64,000 bases of DNA from Nitrosomonadaceae bacterium (GTDB lineage: Bacteria > Pseudomonadota > Gammaproteobacteria > Burkholderiales > Nitrosomonadaceae): the NCBI GenBank assembly GCA_030646695.1, contig JAUSLF010000062.1, forward strand, positions 1 to 64,000, read 5' to 3'. Below are positions 62,707 through 64,000 of the stretch, piece by piece. Made by a program: the position numbers and the translations under genes. The notes beneath the pieces were generated by a model, which was not told where the DNA came from, ran no database searches, and saw only the letters and a list, made by a program, of their open reading frames with translations. Each line of letters starts with the position of its first letter. Position 1 is the first letter of the stretch.

Positions 62707-63108
62707 GCGGGAATGGGTCTGATCGTTTTCAAGAGCTAGTGCAGGAAGCCCCATCCGGTAACCGCCCGTCCGGATTAACCTTGCTCTGTTCCCTTGTTGA
62801 TATGTTAAGTCAAGCCAATAGTAAATATCCAGTTTATAGTTAATCAAAGAAATAATATTTATCTTATGTATTTATGTTGTTTTACAAATCATTGATATAT
62901 ATGAATAGAGAAAAATTGCACTAGGAGTCGCCAAGTCAGCAGTAGCTGGCGAACGATTCTTTGGAGCCTGGATGTCACATCAGGGTCACGACAGGTAGAG
63001 ATTTTCAATTGGGCGGAGGGGCGTGCCACCGACAGCAAACTATAGGCACACAATTGGCATCATATAATGTATGTTTTGATGAGAATAGTTTCTGAATGAG
63101 GTGTTCCT
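62707..63108. other. ~400 bp intergenic, AT-rich, no gene seen
   Basis: The stretch after the defence island contains a weak hairpin (ATCCGG at 62753 and CCGGAT at 62770), which may end the hsd transcript. A very AT-rich tract follows (62800-62925). No reading frame is supported on either strand. The right part must hold the vapB promoter. Confidence 0.5.
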
Positions 63109-63306
63109 ATGCGCACAACCCTGAATATTGATAACCAATTGCTGAATGAAGCCCAGCGCATTACGGGTATGTCCGAGAAGGCCAGCCTGGTGCGAGAGGG
63201 CCTGCGCGCACTGATTGAACGCGAGAGCGCCCGGCGGTTGGCGCGTCTCGGCGGCAGTGAGCCGCAATTGGAACCGGTACCTCGCCGGCAGCCCGATCTG
63301 GCATGA
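63109..63306 (+). CDS. VapB-type antitoxin without an adjacent toxin
   Basis: A 65-residue ribbon-helix-helix type protein: MRTTLNIDNQLLNEAQRITG, then SEKASLVREGLRALIERESA and an acidic/proline tail, as in VapB (DUF2191) antitoxins. VapB neutralises the PIN-domain RNase VapC and represses the operon. Its stop overlaps an ATG (GCATGAGC), as if coupled to a toxin gene. That frame ends after ten codons in a simple repeat. GAGG seven bases upstream supports the start. Confidence 0.85.
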   Translation: MRTTLNIDNQLLNEAQRITGMSEKASLVREGLRALIERESARRLARLGGSEPQLEPVPRRQPDLA

Positions 63307-63315
63307 GCTGCGTTG

Positions 63316-63380
63316 AAGTAAGTGGTGAGTGGTAAGTGGTGAGTAGTAAATGGTAAGTGGTTAGTATAGTGGTAAATAGG
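63316..63380 (+). repeat. Degenerate tandem repeat of GTGGTAAGTGGTGA type
   Basis: About 65 bases are built from variants of a 7-base unit (AGTGGTG, AGTGGTA, AATGGTA, TAGTGGTA), for example AAGTGGTGAGTGGTAAGTGG. It starts ten bases after the vapB stop, where a vapC gene would be expected. It ends at TAAATAGG. Confidence 0.7.
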
Positions 63381-63489
63381 ATAACCATTATTATCTTGCA
63401 GTCGAAAATCGGGCCAAAATCATGGCTGGGCAGGGGCATAATCGGGGAAACCCTGCCGCGCACACTCACAAAACCCTTACATTAGCCGC

Positions 63490-64000
63490 ATGATTCTTCA
63501 TTGTTCTAAGAAGCTTGCCGCCAAACTGGCCGCTGTCGTCGAGGTTTCGCCTGTGCCGCTTGAGGAAACCAGCCCGCTGGGCGGCTGGCATGCACATTTG
63601 TTTACCGTCGACCGGCGGCAGTGCGTGATGTTTTGCCACGATGCGACCCGCTTCACGCTGTTTCTTCCCGGATTGCGCAAGGAGCATTTCGTGGATCTGG
63701 GTGGCGAATGGTTTCGGCCGCTCTATCTTGCCACACTCGCTGCTTTTGGCTGTTCGTCGGCGCAACTCATGAAAGTCGAATTGGCGGGCGGACCGATTCG
63801 TTTCGATACTGCCATTGACCGGTCAGTGCAGGGTTCCCTGCGTATTTCGCGGGAGGATCTGGAGGCGTGGGCCATGTGTGTGCCCAATGTAATGAGCCTG
63901 GACCCGGTTGAGGTATCCTGTCAACTCAGCCACAAGCCTTCGACAATCCGAGGGAAATCGCTCTGGCCGGCGCAGGCGATGCTGGAAGCGGTGGCGCGGA
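63490..64000 (+). CDS. DUF6933-like protein, C-terminus cut by the window edge
   Basis: 170 codons are visible. The start MILHCSKKLAAKLAAVVEVS, then GGWHAHLFTVDRRQCVMFCH and DATRFTLFLPGLRKEHFVDL, fits the DUF6933 pattern. In that family an N-terminal Cys/Lys-rich strand precedes a conserved WHA.L....R..V.F..D..RF stretch. The function is unknown; the protein looks cytoplasmic. It has no nearby partner except the orphan antitoxin upstream. The end is outside the window. Confidence 0.6.
   Translation, partial: MILHCSKKLAAKLAAVVEVSPVPLEETSPLGGWHAHLFTVDRRQCVMFCHDATRFTLFLPGLRKEHFVDLGGEWFRPLYLATLAAFGCSSAQLMKVELAGGPIRFDTAIDRSVQGSLRISREDLEAWAMCVPNVMSLDPVEVSCQLSHKPSTIRGKSLWPAQAMLEAVAR

Noticed and set aside
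63316-63380. Possible CRISPR-like repeat array
   Set aside because: The units are 7 bases long and contiguous without spacers; this is a simple tandem repeat.

Overview
The window looks like a chromosomal stretch of a moderately GC-rich betaproteobacterium. The basis is the DUF971-ubiE and tim44-ubiJ-ubiB gene sets, the spread of ubiquinone, polyamine, iron and copper genes, and the REP-like intergenic repeats. The Nitrosomonadales are my best guess. No rRNA or tRNA gene and no CRISPR array was seen. A cut-off IS30-family element lies at the left edge.

Region 1 (0.3-8.3 kb, all minus strand) holds housekeeping and envelope genes: selO, a VOC protein started from TTG, a BON lipoprotein, a DUF6279 lipoprotein, small membrane or secreted proteins, an alpha/beta hydrolase, a thioredoxin-like 2Fe-2S ferredoxin, a short divergent cis-prenyltransferase and a VanZ protein. 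A 272-bp element with terminal inverted repeats (MITE-like) follows. Region 2 (8.7-15.6 kb, minus) is a tight run tim44-ubiJ-ubiB-potA-potB-potC-potD, joining ubiquinone accessory factors to a polyamine ABC importer.

Region 3 (15.8-30 kb) separates tim44-ubiJ-ubiB from ubiE-DUF971, which commonly sit close together in betaproteobacteria, so it may be an insertion. It carries an overlapping Ca2+-type P-ATPase and CaCA exchanger, two tandem-domain universal stress proteins around an AMP-forming acyl-CoA ligase, a lipoprotein cytochrome c, an ankyrin protein, an hcnABC-like dehydrogenase operon and a squalene-synthase-like gene.

Region 4 (31.2-43 kb, mostly plus) is a copper/silver resistance island. 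It has small secreted proteins, repeated TGACRTTYACC boxes and a CusC-CusB-CusA efflux system whose CusB carries a fused CusF domain. A second P-type ATPase, a deleted cusA remnant and a CBS protein follow. Region 5 (43.2-48.4 kb) has mltB, a REP cluster and an FbpABC-type ferric iron importer with a Fur-like box.

Region 6 (48.6-62.7 kb) is a defence island built on a type I restriction-modification locus. Between hsdS and hsdR lie a SIR2-domain gene, an overlapping gene for a 943-residue protein I do not recognise, a dead AlbA_2 gene translationally coupled to it, and an AbiEi/AbiEii-type pair whose toxin has extra C-terminal WYL-like and zinc-finger-like parts. A YgjP-type metallopeptidase closes the locus. 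The SIR2 plus 943-residue pair is the best candidate here for an undescribed system. The window ends with an orphan VapB-type antitoxin, a simple repeat tract and a partial DUF6933-like gene.
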